Shown here: piece after piece, positions 23,090-50,418 of the stretch
Layout: every line of letters begins with the position of its first letter
Numbering within the stretch: position 1 is the first letter of the stretch
NCBI GenBank assembly: GCA_004352715.1
Contig: SCFE01000045.1
Coordinates: 1,750,493-1,814,492 of the forward strand
From: Hofstenia miamia
Taxonomy: Eukaryota > Xenacoelomorpha > Acoela
DNA: 64,000 nucleotides
Direction of reading: 5' to 3'
The notes under the pieces: model-generated
What the model saw: the letters and a program-made list of their open reading frames with translations, nothing else
What the model was told of the DNA's origin: nothing
Database searches by the model: none
Made by a program: the position numbers and the translations under genes

Positions 23090-24400
23090 GCCTAATTTAA
23101 TCCAGATTTGCTTAGGTGTTCTGATATTATTGACTTAGTTTTGTGTTCTTTTATTCTTCTGCTTAGTTGTCTGCTACTATATCCAATATAGTCCTCACCA
23201 TAGGTGCAATTCTAGGTTTTGACTAAGCTTTCACGTTGTATAAGCAAATCTTACATTTTCTTGTATATAATTTATTCTTCGTACTTTATTAATCATATCT
23301 GTTGTTTGCTTATTTCTATATTCAATTTTAAAAATTTGTTCAAAATTATTCGAATGTCTTACTGTCTTGTTCAATATTTCATCCATGGTTTCTTTAATAA
23401 ATTTGTTAATAAAATTACTTGGATACTCGTTTTTTTTTCAAATTCGACTTTAGTTGGATTATTTCTTGATTTATGATTTCATAAGAAATTGAGACATCAA
23501 GAATTCGATGTATTGCTCCTTTAATTAGTGCTATTTTGTATGTTACAGGTGAATTTCAATTGAAATTTAAAACTAAACCTTTATAGTTTGGCTTTTTATA
23601 AATTCCTGTAACAAAGGCGTTTGCTGTTGTGCTAATGTTCACGTTTAGAAAATGGAAATTATTATTAAATTTTTTTTCCATTGTATATTTTATGTTGTCA
23701 TCTATTGTATTTAGTTTTATTAGATAAATTTTGCATCTTCATTATTTACTATAGCAAATATATCGTCCGTATATCTTTAATAAAAATGAAATTTGATGCT
23801 ATTTGATGCATAATGTTTTTTTAATAAAGTTTAAATAGATGTTAGCTAGGGTTTGGCTTAAGGAATTACCCATAGCTAAACCATATTTCCGCAAGTAAAA
23901 TTCTCCCTTAAATTCCATTAGAGAATTTTTCGTTGCAAGGATTATAATAGCGTCTGTTGCTTCCTAATTTGGATCATAAATCGTTATCTTTGCTTTTTAA
24001 AATTTCTATTATATCTAACGCTTTTTCTAGAGGAACACAGGTGTACAAACTTTTGATGTATTTAATTTGTGTATATTTTTGCTTCTGGAAATTTGCATAA
24101 TATATCATTTATTGTCGGAAAGTTATTTATTTATGGAGCCACATGAACTTGCAATAGGAAGTGGTGTTTCTTTTTTGTGGATATTTGCAAGACCATATAC
24201 TTTTGAAGCATATTCAACAGTTGATTTACATTTTTTTAAATTCTTCGGAGATTTTCATTTGTTTTTTTTAAAGTAGCAATTTTGCATTAAATTTGTTTTC
24301 ATAGACAATTGCAGGAGAGTTTTTTTCTTTCTTTTTGTTTCTACCTTTTCAAACTCTTCACGATTTAAAATTTAACATTTTATTGTTGTAGTCCTCATTA
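23090..24400 (-). mobile_element. Penelope-like element, decayed
   Basis: Minus strand, read in pieces across frames. KVYGLANIHKKETPLPIASS near 24200 matches the PLE signature YGLPKIHK...PLRPI. YGLAMGNSLSQTLANIY near 23880 matches the PLE motif AMGSPLSP..ANIY. RYTDDIFAI near 23770 is the catalytic box, and GEDYIGYSSRQLSRRIKEHK near 23195-23140 is a GIY-YIG endonuclease. Order RT then GIY-YIG is that of classical Penelope elements. Stops and frameshifts make it inactive. A second copy of the 3' part lies at 63590-64000. Confidence 0.75.
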
Positions 24401-25660
24401 TAAATTATTGCATTTCCAATTCTTTTATCATAAGGTACAGCTTTTAGATTATTTCTATTAAAAAAATCTTTAAATTTTCTAATATTTCTATAAGTTTTTC
24501 TATTTAGAGGATTATGTATATTTTAAGTAAAAACATTAATCTAAAAGATTCATTTCGCTCAACTTGAGCATCGTCAATATACAAAAATTTCCCTCTAAAT
24601 ATGCATTATATTATTAAAATATATTATGTAATTAAAATAGGTCAAAAATGCGTAAGAAATTTTCATGAGAATTTTTTAACATTTTCCAGTAATTACAAGA
24701 CGCTATTCCATCAAATAACCATATAGTAAGAAATCTTGTTCTATAACATTTTAAATGAACCGCAGACGAATTTTGATGATGCGAAAAATATAAGTGAAAT
24801 TCAAAAAACTTTTGACATTGACAACAGCAATAAAATTTTAGCTTCCAAAGCTCTTTAGGATGGCAGCAAGTTGAAAACCGCTTCCTTTCAGAACATCAAG
24901 TTTTCAGAATTTCATTGAAATCTGGATTTTTAGATAAAATGCAGTTAAATATTCGTATTATCCGCCTAAAGTGCTAGTTTGAGGATTGCTTCACATAAAA
25001 TAACAGCAACATCTCCAAGTGTATAACCCCTTTGAATTTTTTCAATTGATAATGGAAGACAATGGGAATTTGCTGCAACAAATGTTAGTTGAATTTGCTT
25101 TCAGCAGTGTTTACATTTTTCTAACAGATTGGAACATGTCACAGTTGAGCTTAAGTATTCGGTTGCTATTTATGAGAATTTTAGCAAAATTATACGAATT
25201 TTGTCAACAATTATGCAAAACCGACAAAAGCTAAGAAATGCATGAAAAATGTATGTAAACGCAATTTTATCCGGGCTCTGATTATGATATTAGTACTTTT
25301 TATAATAAAATAATATAGACCTAAAAGTAAATTCGAAATTTGCTTAGCTTGGAGGACTTGCACACAGAAATCGATTCTCACATTTAAATGCCAAATAATA
25401 TGACAACAGTCTATAAAGAACTCCTTGATAATCATACGTTTATATAACTTAACTAACTTTAACATTGTATCTTACTAGAGAGTCGAAAATATTTTAAAGT
25501 TGCCCAATTAGTTTCAATTTCTCTGTTAAAATATAATTCAAATCATTTTGATACATGCCAATATAAATAAATATAAACATCAAATGAATTTTTTTAAACA
25601 ATTTTTCCCATTTTATTAGTATGAAAAAGTGATTTCTGTATTTTAGAAAATTACATTAAT
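24401..25660. other. Gap between the Penelope remnant and Abi
   Basis: AT-rich. A short text around 24585-24640 (CCCTCTAAATATGCATTAT) recurs near 62571-62600, probably repeat-derived. No gene seen. Confidence 0.4.
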
Positions 25661-25663
25661 AAA

Positions 25664-25669
25664 TTTATT
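25664..25669 (-). terminator. Poly(A) signal of Abi
   Basis: AATAAA on the minus strand, about 110 bases past the Abi stop codon. Confidence 0.5.
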
Positions 25670-25777
25670 ACAAAACATTAACAATTACAATCCTAATGCA
25701 AACATAAAAAAATTGGGAGACATTTTACATTTGAGAAAATATACAAAAAGCGAGCATTGTGTACAGTGCAATAAAAA

Positions 25778-40872
<15,095 letters not shown>

Positions 40873-40919
40873 CCTCTACAATTGACTCTAAAATTGATAA
40901 TTAAAAAAAGCAAATTGAA

Positions 40920-40922
<3 letters not shown>

Positions 40923-40953
<31 letters not shown>

Positions 40954-41103
40954 NNNNNNNNNNNNNNNNNNNNNNNNNNNNNNNNNNNNNNNNNNNNNNN
41001 NNNNNNNNNNNNNNNNNNNNNNNNNNNNNNNNNNNNNNNNNNNNNNNNNNNNNNNNNNNNNNNNNNNNNNNNNNNNNACACATACATATATATATATATA
41101 TAT
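40923..41103. repeat. (TA)n microsatellite with a 124-N gap upstream of Abi
   Basis: TA runs flank N 40954-41077, about 80 bases upstream of the Abi start codon, so promoter or 5'UTR sequence may be missing. Confidence 0.9.
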
Positions 41104-41499
41104 AATAAAAATAATAAATGAATTCAATTACCTAGTAAAAAACTACTAAAAAGCCGTATCTACATCATTATATCGGCTCCAGATAAAAGATTTCAAATAC
41201 TTAACATATACGATCTTTTATCTTAAGTATATGATGTTCTGAGAATACGTCTAAATTGGTGGGAACCATAAGAAAATTTACGAGTGGAAGAACTTCTGTA
41301 AAACAGTTATCAAATGAAGTTACCTTCTTAAGACCATTTAGTTCAAAGCGGATGTTGCACGATGGGATTTGACCTGGGGCAAGTGAACTAAGTTGAATGC
41401 TCCCTGGAGTGATACACAATGATCTATGCCCAGGCACATGTTCGGAGAGTGATTATCTCGTGCCGGGGTAGATAAAAAATATGTAAACAAAATATATCA

Positions 41500-42420
41500 T
41501 ATTACAAAATGGATTCTTTCTTGCGTTCTTTTCATTCCAAACCTGACTTCGCTAAAGTGAAATGGAATCTTCTTTCCGGTCATTCCGATCTGGAGAAAGC
41601 TGATTTTTTCAATACCTCGAATTTCTCTGATCCTGTCTTTCTCTGCCTTGGCCCAGCTGCCACCTCGCCTATATGACATTGCTTTCAAATCCCATGATAT
41701 TTCTCTCATGCTTAAGTGCTGCAAGTTTTCTGGTACTTGCTATCCTTACGGAGTACTTTGTAATTCACAAAGCCGCCTCAACTCTTTCCATCAAATTAAA
41801 GGATTTCTCCTTCATTTACTCCTCTAAGCATATCCCGCTTTGCTGAAAAACATCTTGCATCTCTGCTCTGACAAAATTCTATCAGCTTCCCTCCTCTCAA
41901 GTCACTTCATACCGTAATATTTGAGCGCCTTGTCTTTCGTTATGTGTTCCCTAAAATTAGTCATTGGTATTATATTAGCATGTGGTATTTACTTTTCTGT
42001 GTCTCCCTGTTCACTTTTCTCCTCATCATACTTATCTTGGAGTTCAACTTGCTGCAAACTTAAATTGGCCTGGACATGAGTATTTGCGTCTCTGCAAAGC
42101 TAAATCCTCGCTCTTCGCCCTCTTTCGCAATGTTCCCTTTAATTCCCCGGCTGCTGGGAAACTCGTTTTGTAAAGTCAATTCCTCGTGCAATTCTTCACT
42201 ACGCTTCTCCCTGTTTTTGGCCTTCTCGTGCCTTGTTTGTCAATTCCCCGTGACATTCTTCACTACGCTTCTCCCTGTTGTTGGCCTTCTCGTGCCTTGT
42301 TTCACTCCATGCCTGTGATCTCCTCCTGTTTACTCGTTTTCTAACTCGCAAATTAGACCATGATAATTTTGATTTCATAAAGTTCTCTAATTCCCACTGC
42401 ACAAACAAAACTCACCCATT
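41500..42420 (+). mobile_element. Decayed LINE fragment (same family as 48600-50060)
   Basis: Plus strand, CT-rich against the AT background. 41690-41950 parallels 48745-49030 nearly word for word (for example the stretches ending in CGCCTTGT.TTTCGTTATGT.TTCCC). 41980-42173 includes YLGVQLAANLNWPGHEY, the RT C-terminal signature. The motif A-C region is deleted. Contains a 64-bp tandem duplication at 42175-42302. Confidence 0.7.
42175..42302. repeat. Two 64-bp tandem units
   Basis: Units 42175-42238 and 42239-42302 differ at only a few bases. They lie in the LINE C-terminal region. Confidence 0.8.
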
Positions 42421-42729
42421 TAATATAATGCTAAAAAATTACATGTTGCATCAAATATATTGGGAAAATTACTCAAAACTTGGTGATTGTATAAAATATT
42501 TCATATTAAAGTTAACAGAGTCTTGGACTACTGAAGGTCTTGTCAAGCAAGGTATTAAACAATTGAGTGCACTATATTTTTAAGTAAAAAATTGAAAATA
42601 AGTAAAATTTCAAAGTTTATAAAAATTGCTGCAAACTTTGTGGTTATTTTTCAATATTATTCCCATATTGTAACAATTACGCGTAGATAGTTTGTTTCAT
42701 TTTGTTTTATATCGGATATTCAATGATGT

Positions 42730-43104
42730 ATTAAATAAAAATATAATGCTTTTTACCAAATTAACTAAAGGAAAATTCTTGAGGTGAACAAAAAACAGGT
42801 ATATTGATCAATATATGCAGTTTAGAAAAATACTTTTACCCAATAAAACTATTTAAATGACTGATAGGAAATATCCAATATTTATTCTATAAGTAAAGTT
42901 TGTCACAAATACGAAAATAACATTCATAAATTGATTTTCGAATTCTAATTGTGTTTTGATAGTTTATTGGGCACAGTATTACTATTTTCAAAAAATAGCA
43001 TATGACACCTGCTGAAATTGGCTGTAAATTTATGAAATAATATCAGTAAGAGTACAGTTAATTCGCTGAATTGGAATATTTCTAATGAAGATAGCAGACG
43101 GATT
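42730..43104. repeat. Inserted 375-bp copy of Abi intron DNA with 22-bp flanking duplication
   Basis: Same sequence and orientation as 40107-40481. Bases 42709-42730 are repeated exactly at 43105-43126 (22 bp beginning ATATCGGATATTC). The copy therefore has the structure of an insertion with target-site duplication. Confidence 0.85.
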
Positions 43105-43126
43105 ATATCGGATATTCAATGATGTA

Positions 43127-44959
43127 AATAAATATTTTGAAATAGTACTTTAACACAATTCTAATCTCATTCGAAAATAATATGCAAATAGACTAACACC
43201 AAAAATAGTAATTTGGAGTTGGTTAGATTAAATATAAGGGTAAATATTATCAAGCATTGAGAAAAATGCATTTATAATTTAGGGAGAACGATTTTAGGTA
43301 TATAATAATATTACTATATTTTTTCTACTGGGTTTTCAAAGTATAATATCAGCCATTCTAAACACAGTAATAAATTTTGTGATAAATATAATGAATTATC
43401 GGACTTTCAAAAACAGTCATATTGCAGTTATTTTAGTGCACATATTTTTCACGCATTAAAATTTTTTAACGCCCTCTTGTGACATTTCTAAAACAACAAC
43501 TTCAAAAGATTTACTTTTGAAAAATAATAAAAAATACTTTACAAAACAATTGTAGAAAACGAGTTATATGTCGAAGAATTACTAAATTTCTGCGCCAAAA
43601 TAGTGTAATTAATTTGATTATATCATTTTCTAGGGTTTTTTAAATATCAATACATTGAAATAATATATTCTTGAAGCATTTTTAATCCCGCTCATTTTCT
43701 GTAGTTTCAAAAATTTTGTCTCAATATTTGGCATCTCGGGTGTGTGATCGATTGAAATGCGTTTCAAAGTGGCTAATTATAACGTTAAATTCATCGTGAA
43801 ACCAACTTATCTCTACAACTAAACAGAGAAATTAATTAAACTATTTTATAGTTTGTCATCGAGCAGGCAATTATCCTGTGCGTAAACATGTTACAAAGAG
43901 TGCATTTAACCTAGTGTTTTGCGCTAGGGCAAGAGCCCATCGCGTAACATCTGCTTAAAAGTACATGTACGTCGGATCGTGTTCCACATGATTATTCCTA
44001 GTTAAATATTTATGTGAATTATAATTCAGTAGGTAGTAATATAGTTGTGAGATAATCGATTTGCCAGCATGTCTGTGTTGCAATTAATGATACTGAAATA
44101 ATGATTTCAGGTGTAGTTTGGTGAACAAAAATGTGTTTCAGAATGTTGCGTCCAGTTTAGATTTACTAAAATAATATTACTGCCATCTTTTACAGGATCT
44201 TTAAGAGATACTTGGTGCTCATTTAATGCAACCACAGGTGGGATTTTGTAGGTGAAACCAAAATCCCTTCACACTTATCTAAGTTGAATGACATTTCAAA
44301 ACTTATTGCTCAATTGGTAAAAGACCTGAAGGCATCATGTATCAGGACCAGATTAGTAGTAATCAATAAGTTTTTGCTGTCATTAGCAGAACCAGCACGC
44401 TGATTACAATAATTTAGCAAACCATCAATAAATATTAGAAATAATAGAGATACTAAAAAATTGTTTGAGGTACTCGATTGGTAATAAAAAAGTTTAAAAA
44501 ATGGTATGATTGATATTTACACCCGGCCAACGCTCAGATTATTGTATATCAATGTAAGCAGATTATCAAACCCACATTTAACTAGCTGTAAATGTATATA
44601 AGAATGCCTGAGATTTTAGCGAAATCGTAGTAAATTGCTCAGCAAGGTAGATTAGCTCGGGCTTAACTGCAGGATATCCATATAGCAATAGTTAAAATAC
44701 TGATAAGTTTCATCTGAATTTGTGCATTGGAGAAAATGTTACTTGTTACCTTGCTTACATTGTAAATATAAGCCGTGGAATTAAGTCAAATGGAATGTTT
44801 TTGAGAATAATTGATGGGAAATTATCGTACAACAAACTACAAGATTAATATTGCTTTGAAATACTTTTTGAAGATATCGTGTTGTGTAAAAGACTGATAA
44901 GATACTGAACAAATTGAGTTTGATACTAAGTGAGTCTTTAAGGACTACTATACCGATGA
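43127..44959. other. Intergenic stretch
   Basis: AT-rich; no gene, RNA gene or element recognised. Confidence 0.4.
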
Positions 44960-45247
44960 GAAATTATTCCATTTAATGAGTTTTGTATCTACGGTCAATC
45001 ATCAATAAACCGAAGAGGTTTACTACTTATAAAAGATAAAAATTATTCAGATCTCAAGCAGCTTGAAAGTCATCTTGAGCCTTTGCAATTTGAACACCGA
45101 AAGTATGAAGTGGATCTCATTTCTTTTTTAGAGAATAAAAATAACTACATAAGCACTGTCGGCGCAACGTTTCTAGGCTATTATATAGCTTGTGAGATGT
45201 CCAAAACACAAGCCATTGTAGGACCAGATTTAAAAACTTTGAGTTAA
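44960..45247 (+). other. Unidentified open frame, possible terminal exon
   Basis: A 96-codon open frame ending in TAA at 45245-45247, without an early ATG. It includes RRGLLLIKDKNYSDLKQLES and TVGATFLGYYIACEMSK. Codon content looks protein-like and there is a hydrophobic patch. An AG at 44959-44960 could be an acceptor, but the tract before it is not pyrimidine-rich. Family not recognised. It could be an exon of a gene with other exons unseen, a gene fragment, or chance. Confidence 0.3.
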
Positions 45248-47430
45248 ATAGAATGATTATTCAAATATGCTAAATGCAGTAAATGTTTTCTTAATTTAAA
45301 TTTATTAACTAAATCAAATGTACACTTATTTGATAAACATACATTCGATTCTAGATTTTAATAATTGCTTAGACTATATATAGATGTTATATATAAAAGT
45401 TTGCAATTTTTGAACATTTTGAAATTAGAAAATGACTTAATAAAATCATTGCTCTATCCGCTATTTTCAATATTAAATGTGTTACTCCAATTATTACATT
45501 GATCACTGAAGGCTTCAAGATAAATATAATTGTTCAAAATATTAAAGATTAATCCATTTTCTGTATTAAAATTAAACTGAGATACTAAAGAATGAAATTC
45601 TCTCAACTATAAAGTCTAATTGATATCCATGCTGTATTTCAATCCCAACAATGCATTACTAAATATAATCAGGAATATTTATAGAAATGGTAATGTGTAT
45701 GAAAAAATCCCATGTTAGTAACAGATTGACATCAAACTTCATGCCTATCACTTAATTACACAATCTTCATTAAACTATAAGCATTGAAGACCAAAATGAG
45801 TTTCCTAAATCTGAATCCAGCGGAGAATAACCTGTTACATCAATGTGAGTTTTTGCTTAATGGTGAGAATCCTAACTAATTGTGTAATTATGCCAAACAA
45901 CCATTTCCAGCTTACAAATAATTTATTAAGTTGTTCATCAAACTTTGATAAAAAACGTAAATTATAGTCTGAAAACGTCTCATCACTAATTTTTGCAGTG
46001 TAGCATTACTCTCAAATATTAATTTGCGTACTTTCAAGAAATTACGTACCCTAAAGACTGTATTGTTGGTGGTTAAAAACCTTGTAGTTCAATATTATTA
46101 TTATTACTATTATTATTATTATATTGTTCACAATACATCAACTGGAATTCAAGGTGAAAAAACAGAAATTCATTTCGTGCCATACCAATTTATTAACACC
46201 ACTAAAAATTTCTTCTCACTGACATATCACTTACATTTTTATATATGTTTAACGCTTAGCTGTTTATTCTTTTCAAAAACATCTTGATAATGCAATATTA
46301 TTAAATTTTTGAATTGCAATATGAACTTCAGCCGTTATAAAAATTTAATGTATGTTTTTCAATTCAAGTTGCTTAGCTTTCCATAGAAGCGGAGAACAAA
46401 CTAATAAGCTAGGTGGGTCAGAGACTATGTCTAAATAAAGCTTGCGAGCGGAGCTGCCACGCGAAGCGAGCCTCTGTATCTACACATCAAAACTACCAGA
46501 ATTTTTGAGCGATTTTGGAATCTACTCGATAAATTTTTCTTAAACTCGCACATTCAAATACCAAAAAAATTTATTTTGAAAAATGATACTTTGAAGGAGG
46601 GTTCTTAGGCTGAAACAAGCTAACTATACAGAAACTCAAGATTATCATCATAAATAATAATATTTAGCTATTTTGATAAAACATAAAAATTAAAATACAC
46701 CTAATCTGCAAACTATTATATCATTTTGCCAAATACAGTTCCTATATGTAGACTTTTTTTAGAAATTTATCTACTTTAGAATTAAATAGACTGCTAATAA
46801 TATTATTTTATATATATCATTTTTCTTTTTGTTTGGTAACCATTTGTAAATGTTGTGTTTACCGAAATAATCAATAGACAAAATACCTCCTTAAAATTTA
46901 ACAAACTAATAGAATAAAATAAATGCTTATTTTAATGGGTTTAGGATCCGATGTTAAAGTAAATGTTGTTGATTTTTTATTAAGATATATAAGCACTTTT
47001 ATTTTTGCTATCGCAATAGTTGGAATTGGAAAATTAATGCAAATGCCTTGCACTTACAAACATGCTATATTTCTTAATTGAAATTATAAGGTTTTTCATG
47101 TATCTCTAACGAGGTATATTAATCATGCAACAGGAATTAGTTACATTCGCTTGTTGAGTGGTACTTTGTTCTAATTTTTCGGTTTGGTCTTAAATCCTAT
47201 TTTTGTAGTTTTTTCAAATTTACATACCCATCAAATTTGGTACCCGTTTCTCCAAAATACATGCTATAGCTTCGGTTGCAAATAAGGAAAAAAACATTTT
47301 TTGGTGCTAATATAAGATAAAATAGCTAAAGTTTTTAATATCTTACTCTAGAACTGTCCTAGTCTTACATGATTTGGTCAGTGAGTGAATCCTTAAAAAA
47401 CGCAGATGTTGTCAATCCACTTTAAATTTC
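45248..47430. other. Intergenic stretch
   Basis: AT-rich, with a (TTA)n run at 46094-46123. No gene recognised. Confidence 0.4.
46094..46123. repeat. (TTA)n microsatellite
   Basis: About ten TTA/ATT units with one interruption. Confidence 0.75.
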
Positions 47431-47439
47431 TATTTCAAA

Positions 47440-47565
47440 ATCTGCGAAGGTATAGAATAGGGTGCACGCGGATAAAAAGCTTAAAAAATAATGTGTATAG
47501 ATCAATAACTTTACATAATTAACCAAATTCGTAGCACGCGGTAGGACCCGTTAGCGGTACATATA
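47440..47565. repeat. Inverted-repeat partner of 50218-50418
   Basis: Contains GGTATAGAATAGGGTGCACG and AACTTTACATAATTAACC, both present in reverse complement at 50218-50418. About 70 internal bases of the right-hand copy are missing here. Confidence 0.75.
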
Positions 47566-48599
47566 ACACAGAAAACTTGAAATTCATATAATAATTCAGA
47601 GTTAGCCGTTGCGTTGAATAATGTGGGCGCCGCAAGAAACTTCTTAAAAGAGGGGCAAAAAAATGTTTGCACGTGTGATATTTTAGAAACCTGTTTTTGT
47701 TGAAAAAAAATATTTTATTTCAAAGCAATTTATTTTTGAGTAAACTTAATCGTTTAATTTAAAGCGAACAATGTATTTCATTCAGTAAAAATATGTCTAA
47801 TACAGTTATCGCAATACTAAAATCTATTTTAAATTTATTTAAATCAAGTATTACTAAGAACGTCGATTTGATAAAACTCTAGTCAATTCAATCAACTCAC
47901 CATGAAAGGGAAGAAGGCCGCTGCTCCCTCTTTCCCTCCGCTCGCAGTGCCTATGTGGGCAATCCACATATATACAAGTCGCTATGGCTAAGTTTCTTCC
48001 GTACGAAGCGCCATCTAAAATTTACTAAAACTGCCATCTATAAAAATATATTTATATACATGCACATCGTCTAAAACTGAAGTTTATTGTAATGAAATTG
48101 TTACAAACGCATAATTCATGATATATATTCTTATTGTGAAAATACATTCAAAGTATATCTAAGAATTCATAATTTAGTTTTTATGAAAATTAGGTGTGTA
48201 TAAATAAATTTTTAAGTTGGATCAAATTTTCTTGGCTTAGCACTATGAGCTCAAAAGTATTGAAACAGTGGAGTTGTTTTTCCCAACTAATAAAAACGAA
48301 ACAAAATAAGAGCAATGAATTACACAATTCCGACATCATGGCATTAGTATTTCTAAAAAATTTAGACTAAAATATGAAACAATGTTTCAATACTTTTGAG
48401 CGGCACTTAATGTACAGTTTAGTTAGGTTTTAGACATTAGTGTCAAAACTGCAGAATAGCCGTAGTGGCTCCCAGAAATTTGGCCCGAAGACGAGATGCC
48501 TTGGTGTTCGAAAATGTCAATACTTGCAAGACATGTGGAGCGAATACCGGTGATAATTGTGTGCAATGTTTAAAATATATTAGTTGTTATAATAATACG

Positions 48600-50060
48600 A
48601 GTAAAACACATTGAGCTGATCTGTTCAACGCGTATTTTGCCTCTAACTTCTCTGTACCTGTCCCCAGTGCCCTGGTCCGCCTGCCGCCTCCCCGATAATC
48701 TGACTTTGTGATATTGACTTCAGCGCCCATTATATTTTTCTCATGCTTAAGTCTTGCAAGTTGTCTGGTCCTTGCTATTCTGATGGTGTCCCTTCCTTTG
48801 TAATTCATGAAACCTCCTCCATGCTTTCTATCCATTTAAAGCATCTTTACTCCTTCATTTGCTCCTCTAAGCGCTATCCCGCCTGTTGGAAGACATCTTG
48901 GATTTCTCCACTGTTAAAATCTAATCAGCTTCCCTCCTCGCAGTTCACGTCCTACCGCCCAATAGCTATTCTATCTCGACTGTCTATCATCTTTGAACGC
49001 CTTGTTTTTCGTTATGTATTCCCAAAAATTCNNNNNNNNNNNNNNNNNNNNNNNNNNNNNNNNNNNNNNNNNNNNNNNNNNNNNNNNNNNNNNNNNNNNN
49101 NNNNNNNNNNNNNNNNNNNNNNNNNNNNNNNNNNNNNNNNNNNNNNNNNNNNNNNNNNNNNNNNNNNNNNNNNNNNNNNNNNNNNNNNNNNNNNNNNNNN
49201 NNNNNNNNNNNNNNNNNNNNNNNNNNNNNNNNNNNNNNNNNNNNNNNNNNNNNNNNNNNNNNNNNNNNNNNNNNNNNNNNNNNNNNNNNNNNNNNNNNNN
49301 NNNNNNNNNNNNNNNNNNNNNNNNNNNNNNNNNNNNNNNNNNNNNNNNNNNTTGACATCTCAAAAGCGTTTGATCGCCTCCCTCATTCCATTCTGCTTGA
49401 CAAGTTACGTTTATTTGGTTTTGATGTGGATTTCATCGAACTGTTCCAGTCTTACCTGACCAATCGCCACCAGTGTGTCAAAATCAACTAGTCTATCTCT
49501 GCTCCTGTCTCCGTTACTAGTGGTGCCCCTCAAGGCTCAGTGTTTGCTGTTCTTTTCTTCCTCGTTGCCATTAACGCCCTCCCTCATTCTGTTCTCAACT
49601 CGTCTTGCCTGTTGTATGTCGACGACACTGCGATTTTTTATTTTGGTTGGTGTTTTGCTTCTAACATTTGTTCTGATCTTGAGCACTTGTCTACTTGGTC
49701 CTCTGTCAACCATCTTGACTTTAGCACTACTAAGACATGTGGTATTTCTTTTTCTGTGATATTGTCATCTTTTCCATTCGTCGTACGAAGAAACATCGCA
49801 CCCTTCACTCCTTTTTTAATCGTGCTTTTACTGCTGCTAATTACATCTTGTCTCTCAACAGCGATTGATTTCTTTTCTCCGCCACCGAGCTTCAAGAAAT
49901 TTCTGATGGCTTTCCTCTTTGCTGAGCCCTTCTCNTCCATTTGCTCCTATTTCATCTCCTGTGACTGTCCTCGCTGCCGTAAAACTTGACTTGTTTTTAT
50001 TTTTTGTTGTGTATGCCTTCAGCGGCTAAATAAAGTCATTCATTATTATTATTATTAATC
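48600..50060 (+). mobile_element. LINE fragment (RT) with 320-N gap and (ATT)n tail
   Basis: Plus strand. 48743-49031 encodes WKTSWISPLLKSNQLPSSQF and YRPIAILSRLSIIFERLV (RT motifs 1-2), followed by N 49032-49351. Then come FDISKAFDRLPHSILLDKLR in the frame opened near 49351 (motif A), SGAPQGSVFAVLFFLVAINA (motif B) and LLYVDDTAIFYF (motif C, YVDD). Another N sits at 49935. It ends with a Cys-rich CDCPRC tail, AATAAA near 50028 and (ATT)n at 50041-50057. Frame changes show it is inactive. Confidence 0.75.
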
Positions 50061-50217
50061 GAAATTAATATATTTATATTTTTATCAAAATGTAAGGTAA
50101 GGATTTGATTTAAACTAAACATGTATATATTTGCAAAAATATACTTTTAGATCGTGTAATTTGTTTAATAATAGTTAATTATTTTATGAATTTCAAGTTT
50201 TCTGTGCTATTCTCCTT

Positions 50218-50418
50218 AAATATGTACCGCGAGCTAACGCGTGTTACCGTGTGCTACGAATTTGGTTAATTATGTAAAGTTATTGGTCGATATACATTAT
50301 TTTTTAAGCTTTTTACGTATGTTATTGCATTTCTTATCGTTTTTTATCGTGTATTTTCTCGGCGTGCTCCGCGTGTTCCGCGTGCACCCTATTCTATACC
50401 TTCGCCTCATAATGTCAT
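50218..50418. repeat. Inverted-repeat partner of 47440-47565
   Basis: Reverse complement of the left copy with about 70 extra internal bases. Its right end carries CG-rich repeats (GTGCTCCGCGTGTTCCGCGTG). The pair encloses the LINE at 48600-50060. Confidence 0.75.
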
